From contig JAITLE010000252.1 in assembly GCA_031278075.1 (NCBI GenBank), forward strand, positions 1 to 7,937: 7,937 nt of DNA, in the 5' to 3' direction. Both the position numbers and the translations under genes were made by a program. The notes below the pieces were generated by a model. That model was not told where the DNA came from. It saw only the letters and a program-made list of their open reading frames with translations, and did no database searches. Source of the stretch: Bifidobacteriaceae bacterium (GTDB lineage Bacteria; Actinomycetota; Actinomycetes; Actinomycetales; WQXJ01). This document shows, in pieces, positions 1 to 6,692 of this stretch (within the stretch, counting starts at the first letter, position 1; each line of letters begins with the position of its first letter).

Positions 1-132
1 GATCAGCGCCTCCACGCCCTCGATCGAAGCGGCCACGGACGGGAAGCCGACCGGCAGGTAGCCGACCAGCGCCGCTCGCCCCTCGGCGTGCGCCCGGTCG
101 ATCGCCTCCGCCGCCGGGGAAACCTCGCGCAT
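1..132 (-). CDS. trpA: Tryptophan synthase alpha subunit, 5' part only (runs off the left edge)
   Basis: The TrpA subunit cleaves indole-3-glycerol phosphate to indole and glyceraldehyde 3-phosphate, and passes indole to TrpB through a tunnel. Only the first 44 codons are in the window. The reading frame is open from an ATG at 132-130 to base 1. The stretch ALVGYLPVGFPS is the first beta strand of the TIM barrel and is typical of TrpA. The catalytic Glu and Asp (E49 and D60 in E. coli) lie beyond the edge and cannot be checked. The ATG overlaps the trpB stop by one base (TGATG), which fits translational coupling; I see no strong Shine-Dalgarno sequence. Identity rests on this short segment plus its position after trpB. 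Confidence 0.9.
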   Translation of the reverse strand, partial: MREVSPAAEAIDRAHAEGRAALVGYLPVGFPSVAASIEGVEALI

Positions 133-1328
133 CACAGTCCGAACCACCTCGCCGCCGTCTCGACATCCTTGTCGCCTCGCCCGGACAGGCACACCAGGAT
201 CACCGCCCCACCGCCCAACTCGGCCGCCACATCGGCGACGCCCGCCAGGGCGTGGGCTGACTCAATCGCGGGCATGATCCCCTCCGTGCGGGTCAGCAGC
301 CGGAAAGCATCCATCGCGGCCGCGTCCGTGACCGGGCGGTAAACCGCCCGGCCGGTGTCTTTCAAATGAGAATGCTGCGGGCCGACCCCGGGATAGTCCA
401 ACCCCGCCGAGACCGAATGCGACTCGATCGTCTGCCCGTCCTGATCCTGCAGCAGATAAGACTTCGCGCCATGGAGAGTCCCCGGGCTGCCAGCAGTCAG
501 AGTCGCCGCGTGGCGACCCGTGGCAACCCCGTCGCCAGCCGCCTCGCAGCCGCGCAGCGCCACACCAGGATCATCGACGAAGGCGCTGAACAGACCGATC
601 GAGTTCGACCCCCCGCCGACGCAGGCGACCGCCGCGTCCGGCAGCCGCCCGACCGCCGCCAAACACTGCGCGCGGGCCTCGCGCCCGATCACCGCCTGGA
701 AGTCCCGCACCATCGCCGGGAACGGATGCGGGCCAGCGGCGGTGCCGAACACGTAGTTGGTGGTCCCGACGTTCGCGACCCAGTCCCGCAGCGCCTCGTT
801 GATGGCGTCCTTCAGAGTCCTAGAACCGGTCTTGACCGCGACCACCTCAGCCCCGAGCAGCCGCATCCGCGCCACGTTCAACGCTTGGCGGCGGGTGTCC
901 TCCTCGCCCATGTAGACGACACACTCCAGTCCGAGCAGCGCCGCGGCCGTGGCCGTGGCCACTCCGTGCTGGCCGGCGCCCGTCTCGGCGATGACCCGCG
1001 GCTTGCCGAGCCGCCGCGTCAACAAAGCCTGACCCAACACGTTGTTGATCTTGTGTGACCCGGTGTGCGCCAAATCCTCCCGTTTCAACAACACCCTGGG
1101 CGCCGCGCCGCCCCCGCCCCACACCGCCGCCGCGAACCGGGGCGCCTCGGTCAAAGGAGTGGGCCGACCCGCGTATTCGGCCAAAAGCCGCGCCAACTCG
1201 TCCTGGAAGGCCCGGTCCGCCGCGGCCTGGGCGTAAGCCTCAGCCAACTCGTCCAGCGCGGCGATCAACGCCTCGGGCACGAACCGGCCGCCGTAAGGGC
1301 CGAAGTACGGGCCCGGCGCCGCGCTCAT
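132..1328 (-). CDS. trpB: Tryptophan synthase beta subunit
   Basis: TrpB is the PLP enzyme that condenses indole with L-serine to give L-tryptophan, working as the alpha2beta2 complex with TrpA in the cytoplasm. The 398-residue product has the usual length. It opens with the family N-terminus (GPYFGPYGGRFVPEAL). HTGSHKIN carries the PLP lysine at K93, AETGAGQHG carries the catalytic Glu at E115, GGGSN at 238-242 binds the PLP phosphate, SAGLDYPGVGPQH contains D310 (the E. coli D305 equivalent), and CLSGRGDKD contains S382, which contacts the PLP ring nitrogen. All key residues are present, so the enzyme should be active. The ATG overlaps the trpC stop as ATGA, and trpA starts at its own stop. 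With no clear Shine-Dalgarno, translation is probably coupled to trpC. Confidence 0.97.
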   Translation of the reverse strand: MSAAPGPYFGPYGGRFVPEALIAALDELAEAYAQAAADRAFQDELARLLAEYAGRPTPLTEAPRFAAAVWGGGGAAPRVLLKREDLAHTGSHKINNVLGQALLTRRLGKPRVIAETGAGQHGVATATAAALLGLECVVYMGEEDTRRQALNVARMRLLGAEVVAVKTGSRTLKDAINEALRDWVANVGTTNYVFGTAAGPHPFPAMVRDFQAVIGREARAQCLAAVGRLPDAAVACVGGGSNSIGLFSAFVDDPGVALRGCEAAGDGVATGRHAATLTAGSPGTLHGAKSYLLQDQDGQTIESHSVSAGLDYPGVGPQHSHLKDTGRAVYRPVTDAAAMDAFRLLTRTEGIMPAIESAHALAGVADVAAELGGGAVILVCLSGRGDKDVETAARWFGL

Positions 1329-2149
1329 CGGCGCACCGACCGAACCGACGGATGCGATCCCATCGCCACCAGCTCCCTCACCGCTTGCGCGGGGTCCTGG
1401 GAAGAGGCCAAGTACTCGCCGATCAGCACGGCATCGGCGCCCTGGTGGGCATATGCCGCCAACTCGTGGGCGCCCCGCACGCCCGACTCGGCGACCTTCA
1501 CCACCTTCTCAGGGATCAACGGCGCGATCCGCTGGAACAGGTCGGGTTTGACCCTGAGCGTGTCGAGGTCGCGGGCGTTCACCCCGATCAGGCGGGCGCC
1601 AGCGCTCAAGGCACGCTGCAGCTCGGTCTCAGTGTGCACCTCGACCAGGGCTGTCATGCCCAGCGACCAAGTCCGCTCCAGCAACGCCACCAGCGCGTAC
1701 TGGTCGAGGGCCGCGACTATCAAGAGCAACATGTCGGCGCCGTAGGCCCGCGCCTCCCACACCTGGTATGAGCTGACGATGAAATCCTTGCGCAACACCG
1801 GCACGTCGACCGCGCGCCGCACACAAGCGAGATCCGCCAACGACCCGCCGAACCGCCGCCGCTCCGTCAACACCGAGATCGCGGCGGCGCCGCCCGCCTC
1901 ATATTGCTGGGCCAGAGCAGCCGGATTGGGGATGTCCGCGATCGGGCCCTTCGACGGGCTGGCGCGCTTGACCTCGGCGATCACCGAGACGCAGGTGCTG
2001 TCGCGGAACGCCGGCAGCGGGTCCCTGGCGTTCGGCTGCCGCCCGACGCGGTCCTTCAACTCGCTCAAAGGGACCATCGAGTGCCGCAGGTCCAGATCCG
2101 CGCGGACCCCCGCGACGATCTGCGCCAACACCGAACCCGCCGCGCTCAT
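1325..2149 (-). CDS. trpC: Indole-3-glycerol phosphate synthase
   Basis: TrpC closes the ring of CdRP with loss of CO2 and water to give indole-3-glycerol phosphate, the substrate of TrpA. The 274-residue product is a single IGPS TIM barrel with no fused TrpF domain. The active-site set is complete: VIAEVKRASPSKG with K61, LRKDF with general acid K121, LVEVHTE with E170, GVNARDL with N191, and AESG with E221. The ATG at 2149 has no Shine-Dalgarno. A GTG at 2131 (codon 7), preceded by GGCGGG four bases upstream, is a credible alternative, since family members usually begin about there (VLxxIVxGVRxDL). The gene follows hisI after a 93-bp gap and overlaps trpB by 4 bp. In many actinobacteria trpE lies in the hisI-trpC interval; here it is missing. 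Confidence 0.96.
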   Translation of the reverse strand: MSAAGSVLAQIVAGVRADLDLRHSMVPLSELKDRVGRQPNARDPLPAFRDSTCVSVIAEVKRASPSKGPIADIPNPAALAQQYEAGGAAAISVLTERRRFGGSLADLACVRRAVDVPVLRKDFIVSSYQVWEARAYGADMLLLIVAALDQYALVALLERTWSLGMTALVEVHTETELQRALSAGARLIGVNARDLDTLRVKPDLFQRIAPLIPEKVVKVAESGVRGAHELAAYAHQGADAVLIGEYLASSQDPAQAVRELVAMGSHPSVRSVRR

Positions 2150-2242
2150 GCGGTAGACCGTGGGTTGTGCGAATGAGTCTCGCCTGGGACTGACGAGATT
2201 GGAGCGGTCACGGGGAACAATTTACTTGACTCTCAGGGGACA
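2150..2242 (-). other. hisI-trpC spacer, possible separate trp promoter or leader
   Basis: This 93-bp gap is the widest break between genes in the window, so it is the most likely place for a promoter or control site acting on trpC-trpB-trpA. Read on the minus strand it is more AT-rich at its upstream end (AAGTAAATTG near 2227-2218). It also holds a weak stem, TCTCG at 2198-2194 pairing with CGAGA at 2182-2178, with an 11-base loop. I find no convincing -35/-10 pair, no run of Trp codons, no T-run after a hairpin, and it is too short for a T-box leader. A 21-codon GTG frame (2211-2146) ends in ATGA over the trpC start, but has no ribosome binding site or Trp codons. A regulatory role is inference from spacing only. 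Confidence 0.3.
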
Positions 2243-2614
2243 TCAGTCCGCGACCGCCGAGACAGCCGGCAACCCGCGCCCGTCGAAGCATGTCTGGGCG
2301 CCCGTGTGGCAAGCCGGACCGACCTGCCGAACCCGCACCAACAGGGTGTCGCCGTCGCAGTCGGCGGCGACCGACGCGACCAACTGGATGTGGCCGGACG
2401 TGTCGCCCTTGCGCCAATACTCCCCGCGGGAACGGGACCAGAACCAGACCCGGCCAGAGGTCAGGGTCCGTTCCAACGCCGTCGCGTCCATGTACCCGAG
2501 CATCAGCACCGCGCCGCTGTCCCGCTCCTGGACAATGGCCGGGACCAGGCCGTTCGCGTCGAACTTGACCGCGGCCAAGGCGGCGGCGACCGCCGCGGCG
2601 TCTGCCCCGGCCAC
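2243..2614 (-). CDS. hisI: Phosphoribosyl-AMP cyclohydrolase
   Basis: HisI opens the adenine ring of PR-AMP to give ProFAR, the third step of histidine synthesis; it is a Zn- and Mg-dependent cytoplasmic homodimer. The 123-residue product is the cyclohydrolase domain alone; the HisE pyrophosphohydrolase domain, fused in enterobacteria, is absent, as usual in actinobacteria. Family motifs are in order: VLMLGYMD, WSRSRGEYWRKGDTSG, DCDGD at 85-89 (Mg ligands, with zinc/catalytic Cys86), then ACHTG with Cys102 and TCF with Cys109. The GTG start lies one base after the hisF stop and is preceded by GAGGTGAG, with GAGG nine bases before the start, a good ribosome binding site inside the hisF end. 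The C-terminus after Cys109 is short and Ala-rich. Confidence 0.95.
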   Translation of the reverse strand: MAGADAAAVAAALAAVKFDANGLVPAIVQERDSGAVLMLGYMDATALERTLTSGRVWFWSRSRGEYWRKGDTSGHIQLVASVAADCDGDTLLVRVRQVGPACHTGAQTCFDGRGLPAVSAVAD

Positions 2615-2615
2615 G

Positions 2616-3386
2616 TCACCTCACCTCGCAGCCGGCGGCCGCCAACGCGTCCTTCACCTGGCGGATCGTGAGCGTGCCGAAATGGAAGACGGAGGCGGCC
2701 AAGACGGCGTCGGCGCCCGCCACCGCAGCCTCGACGAAGTGCCGCGGCGTGCCGGCGCCGCCCGAAGCGATCAACGGGACGCCCACATGCGGGCGGAAAT
2801 CGCGCAACATCTGAAGATCAAACCCGTTCGTGGTGCCATCGGCGTCCATCGAGTTCAACAAGATCTCGCCGGCGCCCAGACGTTGGCCCTCCCGCGCCCA
2901 CTCGAGGGCGTCCAGGCTCACGCCACGCCGGCCGCCGTGGGTCGTCACCTGATAACCCGAAGCGGTCTCGACCCCGCCCTGGCAGCGCCGCGCGTCCACC
3001 GACAACACCAGCACCTGACTGCCGAAACGCGCCGCGATCTCGCCGATCAACGCTGGGCGCTCAATCGCGGCGGTGTTCACGCCCACCTTGTCCGCCCCGG
3101 CCCTCAGGAGACGGTCCACGTCCTCGACGCTGCGCACCCCGCCGCCAACGGTGAGCGGCACAAACACCTCGTCAGCGGTCCGCCCGACAACATCCACCAT
3201 GGTGGCGCGGCCCGCTTGGGAGGCGGACACGTCCAAGAACGTCACCTCGTCCGCGCCCATCTGGTCGTAGCGGGCGGCCAGCTCAACCGGATCGCCGGCG
3301 TCCCGAAGGTTGCGGAAGTTGACGCCTTTGACGACGCGGCCCGCGTCCACGTCCAAGCACGGGATCACCCGCAACGCCACACCCAC
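2616..3386 (-). CDS. hisF: Imidazole glycerol phosphate synthase, cyclase subunit
   Basis: HisF takes ammonia made by the HisH glutaminase and, with PRFAR, forms imidazole glycerol phosphate and AICAR. The 256-residue length is normal for this (beta/alpha)8 barrel. The N-terminus RVIPCLDVDAGRVVKGV carries catalytic Asp12 and SVDARR carries catalytic Asp131. Phosphate-binding loops are visible in both half barrels: VGGGVRS at 80-86 and the later ASGGAGT and AASVFHFG. The GTG start at 3386 is supported by AAAGGA six bases upstream. An ATG two bases earlier is in another frame. The gene follows pafA by 18 bp, and hisI follows it by 1 bp. Its partner hisH and the other his genes (hisA, hisB, hisG) are not in the window, so they must be elsewhere. 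Confidence 0.97.
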   Translation of the reverse strand: MGVALRVIPCLDVDAGRVVKGVNFRNLRDAGDPVELAARYDQMGADEVTFLDVSASQAGRATMVDVVGRTADEVFVPLTVGGGVRSVEDVDRLLRAGADKVGVNTAAIERPALIGEIAARFGSQVLVLSVDARRCQGGVETASGYQVTTHGGRRGVSLDALEWAREGQRLGAGEILLNSMDADGTTNGFDLQMLRDFRPHVGVPLIASGGAGTPRHFVEAAVAGADAVLAASVFHFGTLTIRQVKDALAAAGCEVR

Positions 3387-3404
3387 ATCCGGTCCTTTCT
3401 GTGT
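3387..3404 (-). promoter_or_regulatory. Ribosome binding site of hisF
   Basis: The 18-bp gap between the pafA stop and hisF contains AGAAAGGA on the minus strand (3400-3393), ending six bases before the GTG at 3386. It decides the GTG as start over the out-of-frame ATG at 3388. There is no room here for a terminator, so pafA and hisF are probably on one transcript. Confidence 0.75.
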
Positions 3405-5003
3405 TCACACGCCTTCGGCCAGCACGGCGTCCGCCGCACGGTCCATGATCTTGTCCAGCTCCGCTTTGGTCTCCACCGCGCGCGCGCGCCGGCCGCTCGC
3501 CGGCTTCAGGCCGGCTATCAACTGCTCCGCCGCGGCGTTGAACGAGTCCAGCGGGTCCGCCACCGTGACCGCCGGCGCGTCCCCCAGCCTCAAGCGCATC
3601 CAGTCCACCGAGTATTCCCGGCCCGCGGCCCGCGCCCGGGCGACGAACCGGCCACGCAGGCGGGCCCGCGTGGTGGGCGGCGGCTCCAGCACGGCCCGCG
3701 CCACATCCCACGGCGACACCGCCCGCGTCAGCATCCCCGACGCCTCGAGGCGGCCGCGCAGCCCCTGGGGGCCCAGTTGGTGGTAGGCCAGCGCCAGGCG
3801 AGCGACCCTCGCGTCCTCGAGGGCCGCGCCGGACCGCTCCTGGTAGCGCTCGATCAGCCGCAGCTTGGCGAGCCAATCGAGTTGGGTCTCCAATCCGTCG
3901 AAGTCGCCCAGATCCCAGGCGTCCAACGCTTTTCGCCACAGCCCGATCACGGCCGCGTCCTCCGCGGTCTCAGCGGCCTCGAGCGCCACCTCCAAGTAGG
4001 CGCGTTGGATAGACGCCGGGCGGGCCGTCCGGCCGTCCACCAGTTCCAACGGGCTCGGCTCGCGCCAGCCGCGCGAGACCTGGGAGATCGCCCGCACCGG
4101 GTTCGCCAGTTCCATCCGCGGCAGCCGCGCGCCACGCGCCGCCGCCGCGATCACCAGCGAAGTCGCCCCGAACTTCCAACGGGTCGCCATCTGCGACATG
4201 TTGGAGTCGCCCACGATCACGTGCAGGCGGCGGTACTTCTGGCCGTCAGCGTGCGGTTCGTCACGAGTGTTGATGATGGGACGCGCCCGCGTGCTGGCGG
4301 AACTCATCGTCTCCGAGACATGCCCCGCGCGAGCCGACAACACGTAACGGGCGCCACGCTGATCCACCTCGATGTGTCCCGCGCCCGCCACCAGTTGCCG
4401 TGTCACCAGGAACGGGATCAGCGCGGCGGCGAGCGCCGCGGCCCCCTCCCGCGTGACTTGATAGTTCTCGTGCGCGCCGAACGAATGCCCCACCGAGTCG
4501 GAGTTGTTCTTGAAGACCGCGATCTGCGCCGGCGGGCGGCCCGCGGCCGCCCGCCGGCGGTCCACCGCCCGTCCCAGCTCCGCCACCAGCGCGTCGCCTG
4601 CGCGGTCTTGGGCCACCAGCTCCGCCAACGTGGAGCATTCGGCCGTGGCGTATTCCGGATGCGCGCCCAAATCCAAGTAGAGCCGCGCCCCCGCCGGAGT
4701 GAACACGCTGGTGCTGCGGCCCCAGGCGACCACCGGCGCGAACATCTCGCGGGCGGCCTCGTCCGCGCTGAGGCCATCAGCTGTGATCCCGTATTCGGTC
4801 TCCAGCCCGACCACACCGGCGCTCGCGCCCCTGTCCCCCGGAGTGGCCGGCTCCGGCGTGGCGCCTGCCGGGGCCTCGCTCGTCGGCTCTTGCGGCCGGA
4901 GCGCGCTCAGGAAGGCGCCCAGCCGGTCGCCGGCCCGCCGCGTCGGCGCTTCGACGCTGTTCTGGGCGCCCAGCCGGGTGACGATCCCGTCCTGGCCGGT
5001 CAT
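3405..5003 (-). CDS. pafA: Pup-protein ligase PafA, with an N-terminal extension
   Basis: PafA uses ATP to phosphorylate the C-terminal Glu of Pup and joins it to substrate lysines by an isopeptide bond; it is a glutamine-synthetase-like enzyme. The core begins at GLETEYG (66-72, with E68 and E70 as metal/ATP ligands). It continues with AWGRSTSVF, RLYLDLGAHPEYATAEC (catalytic base Asp111, Asp64 in the Corynebacterium enzyme), FKNNSDSVGHSFGAHENY, INTRDEPHAD and LHVIVGDSNMS. The C-terminal part has TTRARLRGRF and SVDWMRLRLGD. These choices fit PafA rather than Dop, which has a long insertion after the first motif. The product is 532 residues against about 450 usually; the extra is a 63-residue Pro/Ala-rich N-terminal segment. 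I chose the ATG at 5003 because it overlaps the prcA stop as ATGA, like the other junctions, but it has no Shine-Dalgarno. A GTG at 4814 (codon 64) would give a normal-length protein. Confidence 0.94.
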   Translation of the reverse strand: MTGQDGIVTRLGAQNSVEAPTRRAGDRLGAFLSALRPQEPTSEAPAGATPEPATPGDRGASAGVVGLETEYGITADGLSADEAAREMFAPVVAWGRSTSVFTPAGARLYLDLGAHPEYATAECSTLAELVAQDRAGDALVAELGRAVDRRRAAAGRPPAQIAVFKNNSDSVGHSFGAHENYQVTREGAAALAAALIPFLVTRQLVAGAGHIEVDQRGARYVLSARAGHVSETMSSASTRARPIINTRDEPHADGQKYRRLHVIVGDSNMSQMATRWKFGATSLVIAAAARGARLPRMELANPVRAISQVSRGWREPSPLELVDGRTARPASIQRAYLEVALEAAETAEDAAVIGLWRKALDAWDLGDFDGLETQLDWLAKLRLIERYQERSGAALEDARVARLALAYHQLGPQGLRGRLEASGMLTRAVSPWDVARAVLEPPPTTRARLRGRFVARARAAGREYSVDWMRLRLGDAPAVTVADPLDSFNAAAEQLIAGLKPASGRRARAVETKAELDKIMDRAADAVLAEGV

Positions 5004-5653
5004 GGGATCGCGGCCAGCCGGACAAAGGACCGGCCGACCGCGCCGCGAGTCAACACCGCGGCCTCGAAGGCGGTCTCGCCGCCGCCCAGCGCGCCGAGCG
5101 CCGCCCGGGCGAGTTCGCCGGCCTCGGGCAGCGTCAGCCCGGGCCGCCAGCCTTCCGTCATCGTCTCGTGGGCGCCGGCCGGGGCGCCGCCCAGGACCGC
5201 CCAAGGCAACTCGTCGCTGACGGCGCCGTCGAACGTGATGTGGAAGACGGCGTCGTCCATCTGGGTCTCTCCCACCTGCGCCACCGCGACCTCCACCTCC
5301 AACGGTTTCGGATCGGAGGTGAACGCGGCGGCGATCGTCTGGGCGTACGCGCCCGCCAGGCCCCGCGCGGTGACATCCACGCGGTCGTAGGAATAGCCGC
5401 GCAGGTCGGCGTAACGGATGCCGGCGACGCGCAGGGCTTCGAACTCGGACCACTTGCCGACGGCGGCGAAGCCCACCTTGTCGTAGATCTCGCTGATCTT
5501 GCGCAACGCGCGGGAGGGGTTGCGGGCGGCGAGGAGCACGCCATCGGCCGTCGAGAGAGCTAGCGCGGGCAGCCCCCGGCGGGCGCCGCGGCGGGCGAAG
5601 TCGGCGCGGTCCTTGATGATCTGCTCGGGCGGGACGTACAGCGGGTAGGTCAC
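5000..5653 (-). CDS. prcA: 20S proteasome alpha subunit
   Basis: PrcA forms the two outer heptameric rings of the 20S core and the gated entry pore; it has no active site of its own. The 217-residue product starts with the gate segment and first helix (YPLYVPPEQIIKDRADFARRG). It then shows NPSRALRKISEIYDKVGFAAVGK and LRGYSYDRVDVTARGLAGAYAQT, both characteristic of actinobacterial PrcA. It is about 30 residues shorter than the 248-residue M. tuberculosis protein. Part of the loss is in the loop before EAAVLTRG, and the acidic C-terminal tail is absent, so the protein stops soon after the last strand. The GTG start overlaps the prcB stop (GTGA) and has a strong Shine-Dalgarno, GGAGG at 5664-5660, six bases upstream. 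The stop overlaps the pafA ATG. Confidence 0.96.
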   Translation of the reverse strand: MTYPLYVPPEQIIKDRADFARRGARRGLPALALSTADGVLLAARNPSRALRKISEIYDKVGFAAVGKWSEFEALRVAGIRYADLRGYSYDRVDVTARGLAGAYAQTIAAAFTSDPKPLEVEVAVAQVGETQMDDAVFHITFDGAVSDELPWAVLGGAPAGAHETMTEGWRPGLTLPEAGELARAALGALGGGETAFEAAVLTRGAVGRSFVRLAAIP

Positions 5654-6498
5654 GTCAGGCCTCCGTAGAGCTTCGCGAGCTCGCCGTCGGGGATGCGGGC
5701 GTAGCCGCGCTGGTCGACGCGGGCGACAACGGGATAGATCGAGCGGGCCGGATCGGCGCCGCCGGTGCCGGTGTCCTCCTCCGCCGCGTCGGCCAACGCG
5801 CCCAGAGCGGCGCGGATCGCGGCCCGGGCGGTCCCTTGGGGTTTGCGGAGCTTTTTCAGCGATCCTTTGGCGAACAGCGCGCCCGATCCGACCGCGGCGA
5901 ATTCGCGCTCCTCATAGGCGCCGCCGGTGACGTCGAACGCGAAAATGCGGCCGGGGCCGTCTGCGGCCGGATCGCGGCCGGCCAGCAGGGGCAGCGCGGC
6001 CAGGCCCCGCAGCGCGAGTTCCAGTTGGGAGCGGAGCATGGTGGCCAGGCGGTTCGCTTTTCCGGTGAGCGAGAGCGGCGCGCCCTCGACCTTTTCGTAA
6101 TGCTCCAGCTCAAGCTGGTAAAGGCGGACCAGCTGGACGGCGATCCCAGCCACGCCCGCTATGCCGATCGCGGTGAAACGGTCGGCGGGAAAGACCTTTT
6201 CGATCTCTCTGGACGCGATTTGGTGGCCCTGGGTGGCGCGGCGGTCGCCGGCCATTATCACCCCGTCGCGGTAGGCGAGCGCCAGGACGGTGGTGCCCGT
6301 CGGGGGGGTCTGAGTGGCGGCGGTCAGGGCGGGAGCGACGGCGGCTGCGGTCGGGGCAGAGGCTGCGGCGGGGGCGGCGAGGGTGGCCTGGCCGCCCGCT
6401 GGCGCGACCGCGGCGGCCAGGACATCGGGAGCTTGCGCTCTCAGAAAGTCGATGAACGAGTTCCCGGGCGCGAAGAATTCCCTGGGCAAGCCGGTCAC
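5650..6498 (-). CDS. prcB: 20S proteasome beta subunit, precursor
   Basis: PrcB forms the two inner heptameric rings and carries the N-terminal threonine protease site that degrades pupylated proteins. The 282-residue precursor has a 68-residue propeptide with a conserved helix (SFIDFLRAQAPDVL) followed by an Ala-rich stretch. Cleavage between G68 and T69 in TGTTVLALAY would expose the catalytic Thr1. In mature numbering Asp17 (GDRRATQG, precursor D85) and Lys33 (REIEKVF, precursor K101) are in place, and AVGSGALFAKGS carries the conserved Ser loop, so the subunit should be active. ELEHYEKVEGAPLSLTGKANRLA and LPLLAGRDP closely match the mycobacterial family. The GTG start overlaps the pup stop (GTGA) and follows AAAAGGG at 6511-6505. 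The mature C-terminus ends soon after the last helix, without the tail seen in M. tuberculosis. Confidence 0.97.
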   Translation of the reverse strand: MTGLPREFFAPGNSFIDFLRAQAPDVLAAAVAPAGGQATLAAPAAASAPTAAAVAPALTAATQTPPTGTTVLALAYRDGVIMAGDRRATQGHQIASREIEKVFPADRFTAIGIAGVAGIAVQLVRLYQLELEHYEKVEGAPLSLTGKANRLATMLRSQLELALRGLAALPLLAGRDPAADGPGRIFAFDVTGGAYEEREFAAVGSGALFAKGSLKKLRKPQGTARAAIRAALGALADAAEEDTGTGGADPARSIYPVVARVDQRGYARIPDGELAKLYGGLT

Positions 6499-6680
6499 TG
6501 GCCACCCTTTTGCACAAACCCGCGCACAAACGCCTCGGCCGAGTCCTCCAGGACCTCGTCTATTTCATCTAGCAAGCTGTCGATCATCTGAGTTTGCGTC
6601 TGCGGGGCTCTCAGGACGGGCGCTGCGGGGGCGTCGTCATCGGCCCGGGGGGGCAAGTCGGCCTTGCGGATCTGTTCCAT
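6495..6680 (-). CDS. pup: Prokaryotic ubiquitin-like protein Pup
   Basis: Pup is the small, largely disordered protein tag that marks proteins for the bacterial proteasome. The 61-residue product has the usual size. Its C-terminal half (MIDSLLDEIDEVLEDSAEAF) is the region that forms a helix on the coiled coil of Mpa/ARC, and it ends VQKGGQ. The terminal Gln means it is made in the inactive form and must be deamidated to Glu by Dop before PafA can use it. The acidic, Pro/Ala-rich N-terminal half would thread into the unfoldase pore. Lysines are few (K6 and K58). The ATG is supported by AGGA at 6691-6688, seven bases upstream, overlapping the DUF3097 stop TAG. The stop overlaps the prcB GTG. 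No dop or mpa gene is present in the window. Confidence 0.97.
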   Translation of the reverse strand: MEQIRKADLPPRADDDAPAAPVLRAPQTQTQMIDSLLDEIDEVLEDSAEAFVRGFVQKGGQ

Positions 6681-6692
6681 ACGGCAATCCTA
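6681..6692 (-). promoter_or_regulatory. Ribosome binding site of pup, possibly also a -10 element
   Basis: On the minus strand the DUF3097 stop TAG is part of TATAGGAT, followed by TGCCGT and the pup ATG. AGGA (6691-6688) is well placed as a ribosome binding site. The same bases contain TAGGAT, which fits the actinobacterial TANNNT -10 pattern, and would put a transcription start at or next to the ATG. I see no clear -35. The ribosome binding site reading is the simpler one; a leaderless pup promoter is a weak inference. Confidence 0.45.

Noticed and set aside
366..2176. Several plus-strand frames of 90 to 240 codons opposite trpB and trpC
   Set aside because: They overlap one another and lie antisense to complete enzymes with intact active sites; none has a recognisable domain.
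2150..2242. Trp attenuator or T-box riboswitch before trpC
   Set aside because: There are no Trp codons in a leader frame, no terminator hairpin with a T-run, and 93 bp is too short for a T-box.
4990..5050. Frameshift joining prcA and pafA into one protein
   Set aside because: prcA ends in TGA overlapping the pafA ATG as ATGA, the same pattern as the other junctions, and the prcA product is complete through its last core strand.
2160..5390. A 1076-codon open frame on the plus strand
   Set aside because: It runs antisense through hisI, hisF, pafA and prcA, whose products are unmistakable. It is a product of GC-rich codon bias; its Arg/His/Pro-rich translation has no recognisable domain.
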